From: Flavobacterium sp. GT3R68
GTDB lineage: Bacteria > Bacteroidota > Bacteroidia > Flavobacteriales > Flavobacteriaceae
Reading direction: 5' to 3'
Length of the DNA: 64,000 nucleotides
Assembly: GCF_007109225.1 (NCBI RefSeq)
Contig: NZ_VJZK01000008.1
Location: 71,635-135,634 of the forward strand
Positions within the stretch are counted from its first letter, which is position 1. Each line of letters starts with the position of its first letter. The notes below the pieces were generated by a model. The model was not told where the DNA came from and ran no database searches. It saw only the letters and a program-made list of their open reading frames with translations. Of this stretch, positions 18,798 to 27,686 are shown one piece after another. The translations under genes were made by a program, and so were the position numbers.

Positions 18798-18924
18798 CGA
18801 TAACGTTTTTGCTAATATAAGAAAAAGGGGGCAAAAGGGATAAAAATATTATTAGTTATAACTTACTAACATACAATTTATTATAATTAACGTTTACAAT
18901 TATGCTAAAATTTCGGTGAAATAA

Positions 18925-18955
18925 TTGTTATAATTAAATAGGAATACTAACTTTG
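18925..18955 (+). promoter_or_regulatory. Promoter of the coiled-coil/zapA unit
   Basis: TTG at 18925-18927, 20-nt spacer, then TAACTTTG at 18948-18955, exact Bacteroidota consensus, 27 nt before the first ATG. Confidence 0.7.
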
Positions 18956-18982
18956 TCCATTAAGTAACGAATATAGTTTCTA

Positions 18983-19273
18983 ATGAGTGAAATTGCAGAA
19001 ATAATTGATACTCTTGAAAATAGGATAGAAAAACTCTTTAGTAAAATAGCGACTTTAGAGCAAAATACCCAAAGTTTAAAACAAGAGTTAAAACAGTCTG
19101 TAACCATCATACAAAAACAATCTGAAGAGATTGAAGTGTTTAAAACACAGTATGAATCACTTAAAATTGCTAATTCATTGCTCGGCAGTGACGATAACAA
19201 AAGAGATACCAAGCTAAAAATAAATTCATTAATTCGGGAAATTGATTACTGTATAGCACAGCTATCTGATTAG
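18983..19273 (+). CDS. Small coiled-coil protein upstream of zapA
   Basis: A 96-aa protein made almost entirely of heptads (residues 5-65: EIIDTLENRIEKLFSKIATLE and onward), followed by a polar linker and a short helix DYCIAQLSD. It has no signal peptide. It lies 6 nt before zapA and shares its promoter. Position and coiled-coil nature suggest a division-associated partner comparable in style to ZapB, but no sequence signature proves this. Confidence 0.7.
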   Translation: MSEIAEIIDTLENRIEKLFSKIATLEQNTQSLKQELKQSVTIIQKQSEEIEVFKTQYESLKIANSLLGSDDNKRDTKLKINSLIREIDYCIAQLSD

Positions 19274-19279
19274 AAAAAT

Positions 19280-19573
19280 ATGGATGAAAAGCTTAAAATC
19301 AAATTATCAATTGCAGACAGAGTATATCCGTTAACGGTAGATTTGTCGCAGGAGGAAGGGCTAAGGAGTGCTTCCAAAAAGATTGATATTATGATTAAGC
19401 AATTTGAAGAAAATTATGCTGTTCGTGATAAGCAAGATGTTTTGGCCATGTGTGCTTTACAATTTGCTTCTCAATTGGAACAAAAGCAAATCGACAAGTC
19501 AATCGATAATGTGGAAACAAACGAGCGACTCAAGAAGATTAATGATTTATTAGCCAAATATCTCGATAAATAA
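19280..19573 (+). CDS. zapA: Cell division protein ZapA
   Basis: A 97-aa protein with the ZapA N-terminal fold (LKIKLSIADRVYPLTVDLSQEE) and the helical dimerisation part (LAMCALQFASQLEQK). ZapA binds and bundles FtsZ protofilaments at the septum. The neighbourhood zapA-6S RNA-rny supports the assignment, because 6S RNA is found next to zapA in several phyla. Start is the ATG at 19280. Confidence 0.85.
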   Translation: MDEKLKIKLSIADRVYPLTVDLSQEEGLRSASKKIDIMIKQFEENYAVRDKQDVLAMCALQFASQLEQKQIDKSIDNVETNERLKKINDLLAKYLDK

Positions 19574-19599
19574 ACGTTCTTTACAAAGACTAAGATACT

Positions 19600-19760
19600 G
19601 CCTACATTAGTTCATATTGGTAAACTCAACACTAACATTTTAGAATGAGCGAATCATCACTACTAAAGCATGCCACGCTTCGGCGAGGAAACTTGAACAG
19701 TGAGTTAGCTCAAAACTTGTCTTTTCGAGTTTATACAAGCAATCTAATGTAGGCTTTTTT
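19600..19760 (+). ncRNA. ssrS: 6S RNA (flavobacterial type)
   Basis: A perfect 11-bp closing helix pairs GCCTACATTAG (19600-19610) with CTAATGTAGGC (19744-19754) and is followed by a six-T tail. Between them lies a long imperfect stem capped by CGC-TTCG-GCG at 19676-19685, the shape expected of 6S RNA, with internal unpaired strands that would imitate an open promoter and hold RNA polymerase. The site between zapA and rny is also typical. The RNA may be processed from the zapA transcript or have its own start; no consensus promoter is obvious immediately upstream. The closing helix plus T-run doubles as a terminator. Confidence 0.8.
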
Positions 19761-19780
19761 ATATATAAACATTAACAAAC

Positions 19781-21346
19781 ATGGACAGTACATTAATTAT
19801 AATTATTTCAGGATTTCTAGGCATTGCGGGCGGTTTTGCTATCGCAAAATTTATGGAGAAGAACAATGTTTCCAACCTTATCAAAAATGCCAAAAAAGAA
19901 GCGGGATCTATCTTAAGAGACGCTAATGTGGAAGCGGAAAACATTAAGAAAGACAAGATTCTGCAAGCCAAAGAAAAATTCATTGAATTAAAAGCCGAAC
20001 ACGAACAAGTAATCCTTTCCCGCGACAGAAAAGTGGCGGAAGTAGAAAAAAGGACCCGTGACAAGGAATCTCAGATTTCAAACGAATTGGCTAAAGCCAA
20101 AAAAGTAAACGACGATTTCGAGGCAAAAACCTTGGAATATACCACTAAAGTAGAGCTTCTGGACAAGAAGCAATACGAAGTGGAAAGAATGCACAAAAGC
20201 CAATTGGAACAATTGGAGGTTATCTCCGGTTTATCTGCTGAAGATGCTAAAGAACAACTAGTAGAAGGCTTAAAAGCGGAGGCTAAGACCAAAGCAATGT
20301 CGCATATTCAGGATACTATTGAAGAAGCAAAACTAACGGCACAACAGGAAGCCAAGAAAATCATCATAAACACAATCCAAAGAGTTGGAACTGAAGAAGC
20401 GGTAGAAAATTGCGTTTCTGTTTTCAATATTGAATCGGATGATGTTAAAGGTAGAATTATTGGACGTGAAGGACGAAACATTCGCGCATTGGAAGCCGCT
20501 ACAGGAGTTGAGATCATTGTTGATGACACGCCGGAAGCTATTATTCTTTCTTGCTTTGACCCGGTAAGAAGAGAAATCGCCAGACTGGCTTTACATAAAT
20601 TGGTAACGGACGGAAGAATCCACCCGGCAAGAATCGAGGAAGTAGTCGCTAAAACAGCCAAACAAATCGATGACGAAATTATCGAAGTTGGTAAGCGTAC
20701 CGTAATCGATTTAGGAATCCACGGATTACACCCGGAATTGATTAAAGTAGTTGGACGAATGAAATACCGTTCTTCATACGGACAAAACTTATTACAGCAC
20801 TCTCGTGAAGTATCCAAACTTTGTGGAATCATGGCTGCTGAATTAGGATTGAATGTAAAATTAGCCAAGAGAGCCGGATTACTTCACGATATTGGTAAAG
20901 TACCGGATACCGAAAGTGATTTACCACACGCCTTATTAGGAATGCAATGGGCTGAAAAATATGGTGAAAAAGAAGAGGTTTGCAACGCTATTGGAGCACA
21001 CCACGATGAAATCGAGATGAAATCATTATTATCGCCAATTATCCAGGTTTGTGATGCTATTTCAGGAGCGCGACCAGGAGCAAGAAGACAAGTATTGGAT
21101 TCTTATATCCAACGTTTGAAAGACTTGGAAGAAATTGCTTTTGGATTCCATGGTGTGAAAAATGCGTATGCTATTCAGGCCGGTAGAGAATTGCGTGTCA
21201 TTGTTGAAAGCGAAAAAGTATCTGATGATAATGCAGCTACCCTATCTTTTGAAATTTCACAAAAAATCCAGACTGAAATGACATATCCAGGTCAGGTGAA
21301 AGTAACGGTAATCAGAGAAACAAGAGCGGTGAATATTGCAAAATAG
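19781..21346 (+). CDS. rny: Ribonuclease Y
   Basis: A 521-aa membrane-anchored endoribonuclease that starts mRNA turnover. The N-terminal transmembrane helix (about residues 3-22: [20 protein letters not shown]) is followed by a long coiled coil (25-190), a KH domain with [13 protein letters not shown], and an HD domain with LLHDIGKV and HHDEIEM that supplies the metal ligands. Full length. It follows the 6S RNA by 20 nt and ends at a strong bidirectional terminator shared with the response regulator. Confidence 0.95.
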   Translation: MDSTLIIIISGFLGIAGGFAIAKFMEKNNVSNLIKNAKKEAGSILRDANVEAENIKKDKILQAKEKFIELKAEHEQVILSRDRKVAEVEKRTRDKESQISNELAKAKKVNDDFEAKTLEYTTKVELLDKKQYEVERMHKSQLEQLEVISGLSAEDAKEQLVEGLKAEAKTKAMSHIQDTIEEAKLTAQQEAKKIIINTIQRVGTEEAVENCVSVFNIESDDVKGRIIGREGRNIRALEAATGVEIIVDDTPEAIILSCFDPVRREIARLALHKLVTDGRIHPARIEEVVAKTAKQIDDEIIEVGKRTVIDLGIHGLHPELIKVVGRMKYRSSYGQNLLQHSREVSKLCGIMAAELGLNVKLAKRAGLLHDIGKVPDTESDLPHALLGMQWAEKYGEKEEVCNAIGAHHDEIEMKSLLSPIIQVCDAISGARPGARRQVLDSYIQRLKDLEEIAFGFHGVKNAYAIQAGRELRVIVESEKVSDDNAATLSFEISQKIQTEMTYPGQVKVTVIRETRAVNIAK

Positions 21347-21364
21347 ACCCTCTCAGAAATAATA

Positions 21365-21394
21365 AAAAAGCCTTTCGAATCGAAAGGCTTTTTT
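21365..21394. terminator. Bidirectional terminator between rny and the response regulator
   Basis: AAAGCCTTTCG-AAT-CGAAAGGCTTT hairpin with an A-run on one side and a T-run on the other, placed between convergent genes. Confidence 0.9.
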
Positions 21395-21397
21395 ATT

Positions 21398-21787
21398 TTA
21401 GAATATTTTATTTATCTGCTCACCATCCATTGGTTTTAGAAGATAACTGGTAATCTCTTTTTTAAAGTCGGCTGATTTATTTAAATCCACACTGTCGTTC
21501 GAGGAACTTATAAGATATATAAGTGGTTGTTTTTTTAGTTGGTTTTTTATCGTTCTGAATTCTTCTAAAAATTGCCATCCATCCATGATTGGCATATTGA
21601 TATCTACGAGAATTAAATCCGGAAGATCGTTTTCGAAATCTATCTTGTCTTTCAATTCTATTATGGCATCAAGACCATTTTCAAAAAAAACAGGAACCGT
21701 TTCAATATTGTTTTTCAGCAACAGCTTTTTAATAATAAAATGAAAAACCTTGTCGTCATCAACGATAAATACCTTTTTAAATTTCAT
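21398..21787 (-). CDS. Single-domain response regulator
   Basis: The start is the ATG at 21787 (MKFKKVFIVDDDKVFH); the longer frame is discarded. The ~129-aa protein is a receiver domain only, with the acidic pocket VDDD, phospho-acceptor Asp in LILVDINMPIMDGW and the conserved Lys in SSYLLKPMDG-like FKKEITSYLLKP. No output domain is present, so it works by protein contact, like CheY/Rcp1 types. Its start overlaps the 3' end of the histidine kinase gene by 11 nt, indicating translational coupling and a cognate pair. Confidence 0.85.
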   Translation of the reverse strand: MKFKKVFIVDDDKVFHFIIKKLLLKNNIETVPVFFENGLDAIIELKDKIDFENDLPDLILVDINMPIMDGWQFLEEFRTIKNQLKKQPLIYLISSSNDSVDLNKSADFKKEITSYLLKPMDGEQINKIF

Positions 21788-23300
21788 TATTAAAGTATAT
21801 TTTAAATGTCGTCCCCACTCCCACTTCACTCTCAATCTTCAGACTTCCGCCCATCGCTTCAATCTGATTTTTAGTTATAAACAAACCGATTCCTCTGGAC
21901 TTTGGATGCTTATGAAAGGTCTTATACATCCCATACAGCTTATCCCCATGTTTTTCCAGATCGATACCGAGACCATTATCCTTTATTTCCAGCGATTTTA
22001 CCCCATTCGTAATAATGAAAGTATATTTAATTTCAGGATTTCTGTCCGGGCTGCAATATTTAATAGCATTGGTAGTAAAGTTTAAAAGAATACTCTCCAA
22101 ATACGCCGGATTAAAATTCACAGTACTATCAGCGGGAATGTGATTATGTATAATTACTTTATTTTCATTGATTTCTTCTCCAAGGATGCTTATGGTGTGA
22201 TTCAAATAGTAATTTAAATCCAGATTTTCACGCTTGTGCACAAGTCCCGATTGTATGTCCATCAATTCTTTCAGGTGATTGATAGTTTCGGTCAGGGAAT
22301 TTGATGTAGATTTTAAATGAGAATAACTTTCTTTAATTGTTTCCGCATCATCCTCACTATTGATAATCTGCAGTAGCATATTTAAATTACCCACATGGGA
22401 ACTCAGATTATGTGATACTATATGGGCAAAATTCAGTAAACGACTATTTTGCTCACTAATGATCTCAAAAGTTCGTTTTAATTCCTGTTCTTTTTCTTTC
22501 TCAACAGAAATATCGGTGTGCGTGCCAATAATTCTTAAAGGAGCCCCGTTTTTATCTCTCTCAATAACTTTACCTCTACTTGAAATCCATTTATAGGTTC
22601 CATCAATGGCAAGCATTCTTTTTGAATTCTCGTAGACGGGGGTTATACCGTCCAAATGCATTTGAATGACTTTCCGATAGTTCTCCTTATCATCAGGATG
22701 AACCCGATTTTCCCAGGTTTCGTGCGAATTTACAAGATCACTATCTCCGTAACCCAACATTTTCATGGATTGTGAAGAATGAAAAACTTCGTTAGTACTT
22801 AAATTCAAATCCCAAATTCCTTTTGTGGAAGCTTCTAAAGCAAATTGATATCTTTCTTCCGATAGCTTCAATTTTTGTTCATTTGCTTTCTTTGCTGTAA
22901 TGTCCGTTAACCTTCCATAAAAAATAATACTGCCATTCTCATCTAATCCTACCGTCGCTGCACCTTTCACCCAGCGTAATCCCTTGGACGGAATATTTAC
23001 ACGGAATTCATAAAACCAAGATGTACAGTCCGTCTTAGCGTCCTCTATTGATTGTACAAAACCTTCAAAATCATCAGTAACAATTCTGCTTTTTACAATT
23101 TCAAATGCTCCTTGAAATAGTTCTTTACTGCTTAATTCAAAATAAGCAATAACGGACCGGCTCAGAAAAGGAAAGTTCACATGGGCATCCCTTGAGATAG
23201 TGGCCTGAAAAATTAAATCAGGGATTTGAGATAATAATTTCTTGTAGAAAATTATTTTTTCTTCCAATAGTAAAGTATCAGAAAAAGTATCAAACTTCAT
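21777..23300 (-). CDS. PAS-PAS hybrid sensor histidine kinase
   Basis: A 507-aa cytosolic kinase with no transmembrane segment. Two PAS domains lie at about residues 20-135 and 145-265; the second ends in a PAC-like RIIGTHTDISVEKEKEQEL. The dimerisation helix has the H-box FAHIVSHNLSSHV with the phospho-acceptor His, and a HATPase domain follows (about 385-507) with N-box LLNFTTNAIKYC and G-boxes KDNGLGIDL and SRGIGLFI. The ligand sensed by the PAS domains is unknown. It overlaps the receiver gene downstream, the probable phosphate acceptor. Confidence 0.88.
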   Translation of the reverse strand: MKFDTFSDTLLLEEKIIFYKKLLSQIPDLIFQATISRDAHVNFPFLSRSVIAYFELSSKELFQGAFEIVKSRIVTDDFEGFVQSIEDAKTDCTSWFYEFRVNIPSKGLRWVKGAATVGLDENGSIIFYGRLTDITAKKANEQKLKLSEERYQFALEASTKGIWDLNLSTNEVFHSSQSMKMLGYGDSDLVNSHETWENRVHPDDKENYRKVIQMHLDGITPVYENSKRMLAIDGTYKWISSRGKVIERDKNGAPLRIIGTHTDISVEKEKEQELKRTFEIISEQNSRLLNFAHIVSHNLSSHVGNLNMLLQIINSEDDAETIKESYSHLKSTSNSLTETINHLKELMDIQSGLVHKRENLDLNYYLNHTISILGEEINENKVIIHNHIPADSTVNFNPAYLESILLNFTTNAIKYCSPDRNPEIKYTFIITNGVKSLEIKDNGLGIDLEKHGDKLYGMYKTFHKHPKSRGIGLFITKNQIEAMGGSLKIESEVGVGTTFKIYFNNEI

Positions 23301-23396
23301 TTTTATAGGTGTTAAATAATTTGAGCAATTTTTTGATTTTATTTGAAAAAAAATATAAATCAGCCGGCAAATTTAGCGATAAAAAATAATACTAAA

Positions 23397-24293
23397 CTAC
23401 TTTCTGGGATGGAATGTGTTGATTATCTGTGTTAAATGTTTTCTGTCAAGATGAACATAGATTTCTGTAGTGGTAATTGACTCGTGCCCCAGCATGAGTT
23501 GGATGGAACGTAGATCAGCGCCATTTTCCAATAAATGGGTTGCAAAAGAATGCCGAAACGTATGGGGGCTAATGGTTTTATTGAGATTAATTTTATGGGC
23601 TAAATCCTTAATAATTATAAAAATCATAGCTCTTGTCAAATGTCGCCCGCGTCGGTTTAAGAATAAGGTATCTTCGTGGCCTTTTTGGATATTGATATGA
23701 TTACGAACAGTGCCTGTATATATCTCAATATATTTTTGGGTTAAATCTCCCACCGGTACAAACCTTTGTTTATTGCCTTTTCCGGTAATTTTGATAAATC
23801 CTTCCTCAAAAAACAAATCGGAAATTTTTAAAGAAACTAATTCGGAAACCCGCAGTCCACACCCATACAAAGTTTCAAGGATAGCACGGTTGCGTTCGCC
23901 TTCATTTGAGCTTAAGTTGATTGCCGCAATTAACAAATCAATGTCCGATAAAGACAATGTGTCTGGTAATTTCCTGCCGGTTTTTGGCGTTTCGATTAAT
24001 TCCAAAGGGTTATCTGCGCGGTAATCTTCAAAAATCAGATAAGAAAAAAAACTTTTTAATCCCGAGATCATTCTCGCCTGTGAACGGGGATTTACTTCTT
24101 TGGAAACGCTATAAATGAATTGCTGCAACGTTTCTTCTTTAATAGTTAAAGGCGAGACAGTAATGGAATTCTCCGTCAGGTGTTGGCACAATCTCTCAAT
24201 GTCAAAAGAATAATTGTCTATCGTGTTTTTAGACAACCCTCTTTCAATCCGAAGGTACGACTGAAAATTTTTGATATACGAATCCCAATTCAT
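23397..24293 (-). CDS. xerD: Site-specific tyrosine recombinase XerD
   Basis: A 298-aa recombinase, normal length for XerC/XerD. The N-terminal SAM-like core-binding domain (1-95) starts WDSYIKNFQSYLRIERGLS. The catalytic domain has Arg148 (GCGLRVSEL), Lys172 (GKGNKQR), His244/Arg247 (SPHTFRHSFATHLL), His270 (LGHESI) and Tyr279 (TTTEIYVHLD). XerD with XerC resolves chromosome dimers at dif. It lies away from mobile genes and upstream of aroQ, the usual flavobacterial place, so it is the housekeeping copy rather than an element integrase. Confidence 0.88.
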   Translation of the reverse strand: MNWDSYIKNFQSYLRIERGLSKNTIDNYSFDIERLCQHLTENSITVSPLTIKEETLQQFIYSVSKEVNPRSQARMISGLKSFFSYLIFEDYRADNPLELIETPKTGRKLPDTLSLSDIDLLIAAINLSSNEGERNRAILETLYGCGLRVSELVSLKISDLFFEEGFIKITGKGNKQRFVPVGDLTQKYIEIYTGTVRNHINIQKGHEDTLFLNRRGRHLTRAMIFIIIKDLAHKINLNKTISPHTFRHSFATHLLENGADLRSIQLMLGHESITTTEIYVHLDRKHLTQIINTFHPRK

Positions 24294-24323
24294 GATTCGA
24301 AAGTAAGCATTTATTTGGCATAA

Positions 24324-24350
24324 AAAAACCTCGGAAGAGTGAGGTTTATA
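24324..24350 (-). terminator. Terminator of outer-membrane barrel gene 1
   Basis: Stem AAACCTC/GAGGTTT with an A-run on the plus strand left side, giving a T-run for minus-strand transcription. Confidence 0.75.
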
Positions 24351-24367
24351 GTTGATTAAAAATATTT

Positions 24368-24913
24368 TTAAAGTTTCACCCCGACTGACACTTGGATCAC
24401 CCCGTTTTTAGAACCGTCCTCTCCGGATGGCACTCCTTTTTGAACCTCAATAACACCATAATCATAGCGCAATTGTGCAAATATTTTTGTGGTAATGTCA
24501 TAGTTCACACCCGCATCCACGCCGAAATCAATCGCATTGAAGGAATCTTTTACATCCAAATCCCCATCTTTTGCAGAAATTAAAAAACCTACTCTCGGAC
24601 CGGCCTCCACACTAAAATAGTCAAGGAAATAATATTTAAACATTACTGGCACCGTGATGTAGTTCAACTTTAAGTCACCCGTATCGTTTTTGGCTCCCTG
24701 GGTCGAAAACAAAACTTCGGGCTGCAACGATAATTTTTCGGTTATTACCGTAAATTCAGCGAGACCACCAAAATGGAAACCAATCAAGGTGCTGGAATCG
24801 GAACTTGATAATGAAGCGACATTCACACCTGCCTTGACTCCGAAATTCATATGTTGGGCTTCAGCATATTCCAAAACAAACATTGCAGCTAAGAGTAATA
24901 TAAACTGTTTCAT
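24368..24913 (-). CDS. Small outer-membrane beta-barrel protein (PorT/OMP_b-brl type), paralogue 1
   Basis: A 181-aa protein with a signal peptide (MKQFILLLAAMFVLEYAEAQ) and an eight-strand barrel pattern: FGVKAGVNVASLS at the start, LSLQPEVLFSTQGAK in the middle, VEAGPRVGFLIS, and a terminal VIQVSVGVKL. This is one of four related genes in 24.3-27.1 kb. It shares blocks such as QPEVLFSTQGAK and the ENGV/KNGVIQVS ending with paralogue 2. These barrels are of unknown ligand; structural or adhesive envelope roles are usual guesses. Confidence 0.8.
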   Translation of the reverse strand: MKQFILLLAAMFVLEYAEAQHMNFGVKAGVNVASLSSSDSSTLIGFHFGGLAEFTVITEKLSLQPEVLFSTQGAKNDTGDLKLNYITVPVMFKYYFLDYFSVEAGPRVGFLISAKDGDLDVKDSFNAIDFGVDAGVNYDITTKIFAQLRYDYGVIEVQKGVPSGEDGSKNGVIQVSVGVKL

Positions 24914-25008
24914 TTTGATACTATTTTAAACTTCTTTTAAAGTTAACCAATACTATAAAAAGTCTTCCTATTTTTCGGACAATTAACCATATAATCCGAC
25001 TAAAAACA

Positions 25009-25038
25009 AAAAACCTTCCGTCGTTGGCGGAAGGTTTG
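25009..25038 (-). terminator. Terminator of outer-membrane barrel gene 2
   Basis: Stem AACCTTCCG/CGGAAGGTT with a flanking A-run on the plus strand (T-run for the minus strand). Confidence 0.85.
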
Positions 25039-25056
25039 TATATAAAGTGCTTTTTA

Positions 25057-25635
25057 TTAGAATTTGTATCCAAATGACACTTGTAAAACCCCATTTTGAG
25101 ATGCATCCTCCCCTGGAAAAGGCTCTTTTTCAATATCAGACAAACCGATAGTGTAACGAGCATTTAAAGACATATTAGAAGTAAGGTTATACCCAACTCC
25201 GAAACCAATCCCAAAATCCGTTGAGTTAAGATCGTCTTTTACATCATCATCACCAAAATCTGCACTCATCAGAAAACCGATTTGTGGCCCTAATTCAACG
25301 CTGACAGCAGGGGTTACATAAAATTTAGCCATTACTGGAATATTAATGTAATTGAGTTTGTAATCAGTTTCACCCAAAGAATTATCAATTTTAGCTCCTT
25401 GCGTGGAAAACAGAACCTCAGGTTGGATTGCAAATTTTTCACTTAACATGAATTCGCCAAAAGCTCCCACATGGAATCCGATTAAGGACTTTGCATCGTC
25501 AGAGTTAGAAATCGAAGCTACGTTCAGACCTCCTTTAACTCCGAATGACATTGTTGTATCCGGTCCTGCTGTGTCTTGGGCGTTAGCAAATCCAAAAGCG
25601 AATACTGCTGCCACTGTAAAAATTACTTTTTTCAT
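25057..25635 (-). CDS. Small outer-membrane beta-barrel protein, paralogue 2
   Basis: A 192-aa protein with the signal peptide MKKVIFTVAAVFAFGFANAQ, nearly identical to that of paralogue 3. The mature barrel carries FGVKGGLNVASISN, IQPEVLFSTQGAK, YINIPVMAKFYV, VELGPQIGFLMS and a final GVLQVSFGYKF. Acidic loop residues (GDDDVKDDLN) may bind cations. It has its own terminator. It resembles paralogues 1 and 4 along the whole length, so the group arose by local duplication. Confidence 0.82.
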   Translation of the reverse strand: MKKVIFTVAAVFAFGFANAQDTAGPDTTMSFGVKGGLNVASISNSDDAKSLIGFHVGAFGEFMLSEKFAIQPEVLFSTQGAKIDNSLGETDYKLNYINIPVMAKFYVTPAVSVELGPQIGFLMSADFGDDDVKDDLNSTDFGIGFGVGYNLTSNMSLNARYTIGLSDIEKEPFPGEDASQNGVLQVSFGYKF

Positions 25636-25742
25636 ATTTGGTTTTTATTTAAAATTTACCGCCTAAGTTAAAAAATAATTGAGAACGAAGATTATCCTTA
25701 CAGTAAAATCGATAAGCTGTTAAAAAAAATCGACTAAGAACA

Positions 25743-25769
25743 AAAAAACCTCCCGGTTGGGAGGTTTTT
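25743..25769 (-). terminator. Terminator of outer-membrane barrel gene 3
   Basis: AAACCTCCC-GGTT-GGGAGGTTT hairpin with an A-run on the plus strand left side. Confidence 0.85.
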
Positions 25770-25789
25770 GGTATTAAAATCTAACTAGA

Positions 25790-26407
25790 TTAGAATTTGT
25801 AAACTAAACCTAACGAGATATCACTTAAGTTTAAACCGAAATTTACTGTATCAGTAGAATCTGGATTACCACCATTGTCTGGTTTGTTAGTATCATAACT
25901 TAACACACCGATTGAAGCCTCTAAAGCGAAATTGTTAGAGATAAAATAGCTAACACCTGGAGCAAATGCAATGTTAAATCCAGTTTCTTTGTCATCAGGA
26001 GCACCATTCTCTTCAATTTTTGAGTTCGTGAAATTAGCACCTAATTCTGCGAAGAAAGAGAAATCTGAAGCAGGAGTAGTATAATATCTACCAAAAGCTC
26101 CTAATGATAATTCCGAAGTTTTAATGTCTTCAACTAACGGAGAAGCATCTTCAGTTTTAGTTCCTGTAAAACCAATTTTAGCACCGATAGCGATGTTATC
26201 AGATACAAAGAAACCTAGTTTTGGTGAAACTGTGTAAGAATTAAATTTGTCATCGCCTTCAGATGTTGAAGAAATTCCAACTGAACCAGACATGAAGATA
26301 TCTCCGCTAGAGAAACCTTTTCCACCTGTACTTTCAACTTTTGTTTCTTGAGCATTAGCAAATCCGAATGCGAAAATTGCTGCTACTGTAAAAATTACTT
26401 TTTTCAT
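25790..26407 (-). CDS. Small outer-membrane beta-barrel protein, paralogue 3
   Basis: A 205-aa protein with the signal peptide MKKVIFTVAAIFAFGFANAQ and a barrel that differs in its mature part from the others (SGDIFMSGSVGIS, SPKLGFFVSDNIAIGAKIG, FSFFAELGANFTNS, ending ISLGLVYKF). It is closer to the generic OMP_b-brl family than to PorT. The almost identical signal peptide of paralogue 2 against a different mature barrel hints at exchange of the 5' end between neighbouring genes. Confidence 0.8.
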   Translation of the reverse strand: MKKVIFTVAAIFAFGFANAQETKVESTGGKGFSSGDIFMSGSVGISSTSEGDDKFNSYTVSPKLGFFVSDNIAIGAKIGFTGTKTEDASPLVEDIKTSELSLGAFGRYYTTPASDFSFFAELGANFTNSKIEENGAPDDKETGFNIAFAPGVSYFISNNFALEASIGVLSYDTNKPDNGGNPDSTDTVNFGLNLSDISLGLVYKF

Positions 26408-26593
26408 ATTTGTTTTATTTAAAATTAATACAACGAAATTAGATATTAATGTTACTACGATGTTTTTCCAGTAAATACAGTTGTTAACAATGTTATTAAC
26501 ATTGGTTATCCTACAAATTTACTGACTGTCACAATATTAGTCGAAGATTTATCGTTTGGAGTCGAATATACTTTAATCTAAAACCATAAAAAC

Positions 26594-27124
26594 ATGAGAA
26601 ATTCAATCGTATTAACTATTTGTTTCATTGCCCTATCAATGAATATGCACGCTCAGATCCTGAAATTTGGTTTAAAAGGTGGTGCTAATTTTTCTGATGT
26701 GGATAGTGACATTAATTCAAGTACGCTTACCAGTTATCATTTTGGAGCTGTGGCCGAAATCAAAGTATTTCCGAATTTCGCTCTTCAGCCCGAATTGATG
26801 TATTCTTCTCAAGGCGCTAAAGTGGAAGGTTCCGATGATTTTAAATTTGATTATTTAACCGTGCCGGTCATGGCTAAATTTTATCTGATTACGGACCGGT
26901 TGAGTCTCGAAGCGGGTCCTCAATTTGCATTTTTGGTTAATGATAACGTGCAAGAGACTTTTGAAACAGAATCCTTTGACTTTGCCGTTGCAGGTGGTTT
27001 AGGCCTGAATATTACCAAACACTTTTTTACCCAGGCAAGATATGTCATTGGTTTAACGGATATGTCAAGGGATGCCGATGTTAAAAACAAAGTCATTCAG
27101 TTATCTGTTGGTTATACTTTTTAA
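26594..27124 (+). CDS. Small outer-membrane beta-barrel protein, paralogue 4
   Basis: A 176-aa protein, divergent from the other three in orientation. Signal peptide MRNSIVLTICFIALSMNMHAQ, then FGLKGGANFSDVDS, LQPELMYSSQGAKV, FDYLTVPVMAKFYL, LEAGPQFAFLV and a terminal VIQLSVGYTF. Same blocks in the same order as paralogues 1 and 2, so it is a diverged copy. It is followed by a strong terminator before aroQ. Confidence 0.82.
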   Translation: MRNSIVLTICFIALSMNMHAQILKFGLKGGANFSDVDSDINSSTLTSYHFGAVAEIKVFPNFALQPELMYSSQGAKVEGSDDFKFDYLTVPVMAKFYLITDRLSLEAGPQFAFLVNDNVQETFETESFDFAVAGGLGLNITKHFFTQARYVIGLTDMSRDADVKNKVIQLSVGYTF

Positions 27125-27145
27125 GTAAAAAAATAAACTTTTGTC

Positions 27146-27177
27146 AAACCGTTCTATTATAGGAACGGTTTTTTTAT
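27146..27177 (+). terminator. Terminator of outer-membrane barrel gene 4
   Basis: Stem AAACCGTTC (27146-27154) with GAACGGTTT (27163-27171), then a T-run. Confidence 0.88.
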
Positions 27178-27195
27178 TTTTACAAAAATTCAGTT

Positions 27196-27612
27196 ATGAA
27201 AATCATAGTCATTAATGGGCCAAACCTTAATCTTTTAGGTAAACGTGAACCAGAAATTTACGGAAGCGAAAGCTTTGAGAATTATTTTAAAACGCTTCAG
27301 GACGAATTCCCGACTATTGAGTTGCAGTATTACCAAAGCAATATCGAAGGGGAACTGATCTCTAAAATACAGGAAACCGGTTTTTCATATGATGGCATTA
27401 TTTTAAATGCCGCCGCTTATACACATACTTCAGTAGGGATTGGCGATGCAGTCAAAGCAATAACGACGCCGGTAATTGAAGTTCATATCTCCAATACTTT
27501 TTCCAGGGAAAGTTTTAGGCACCAGTCCTTTATTTCTCCCAATGCGCAAGGGATAATCATTGGCTTCGGCCTTAGCAGTTACAAATTGGCACTGTATTCT
27601 TTTATAAAATAA
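27196..27612 (+). CDS. aroQ: Type II 3-dehydroquinate dehydratase
   Basis: A 138-aa enzyme of the shikimate pathway that dehydrates 3-dehydroquinate to 3-dehydroshikimate. It starts IIVINGPNLNLLGKREPEIYG, with the active-site Tyr in the flexible lid (PEIYG), then NAAAYTHTSVGI, VIEVHISNTFSRESFRH with the catalytic His, and a closing GIIIGFGLSSYKLAL. Length is typical for the dodecameric type II enzyme. The housekeeping xerD lies a few genes upstream on the opposite strand. Confidence 0.93.
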   Translation: MKIIVINGPNLNLLGKREPEIYGSESFENYFKTLQDEFPTIELQYYQSNIEGELISKIQETGFSYDGIILNAAAYTHTSVGIGDAVKAITTPVIEVHISNTFSRESFRHQSFISPNAQGIIIGFGLSSYKLALYSFIK

Positions 27613-27686
27613 TAATTCCCATGCAACCATTCTGGTATTTAACACGTCTCAATTCCATGCAACCGTAAACGCCTTTAAACTTTATC

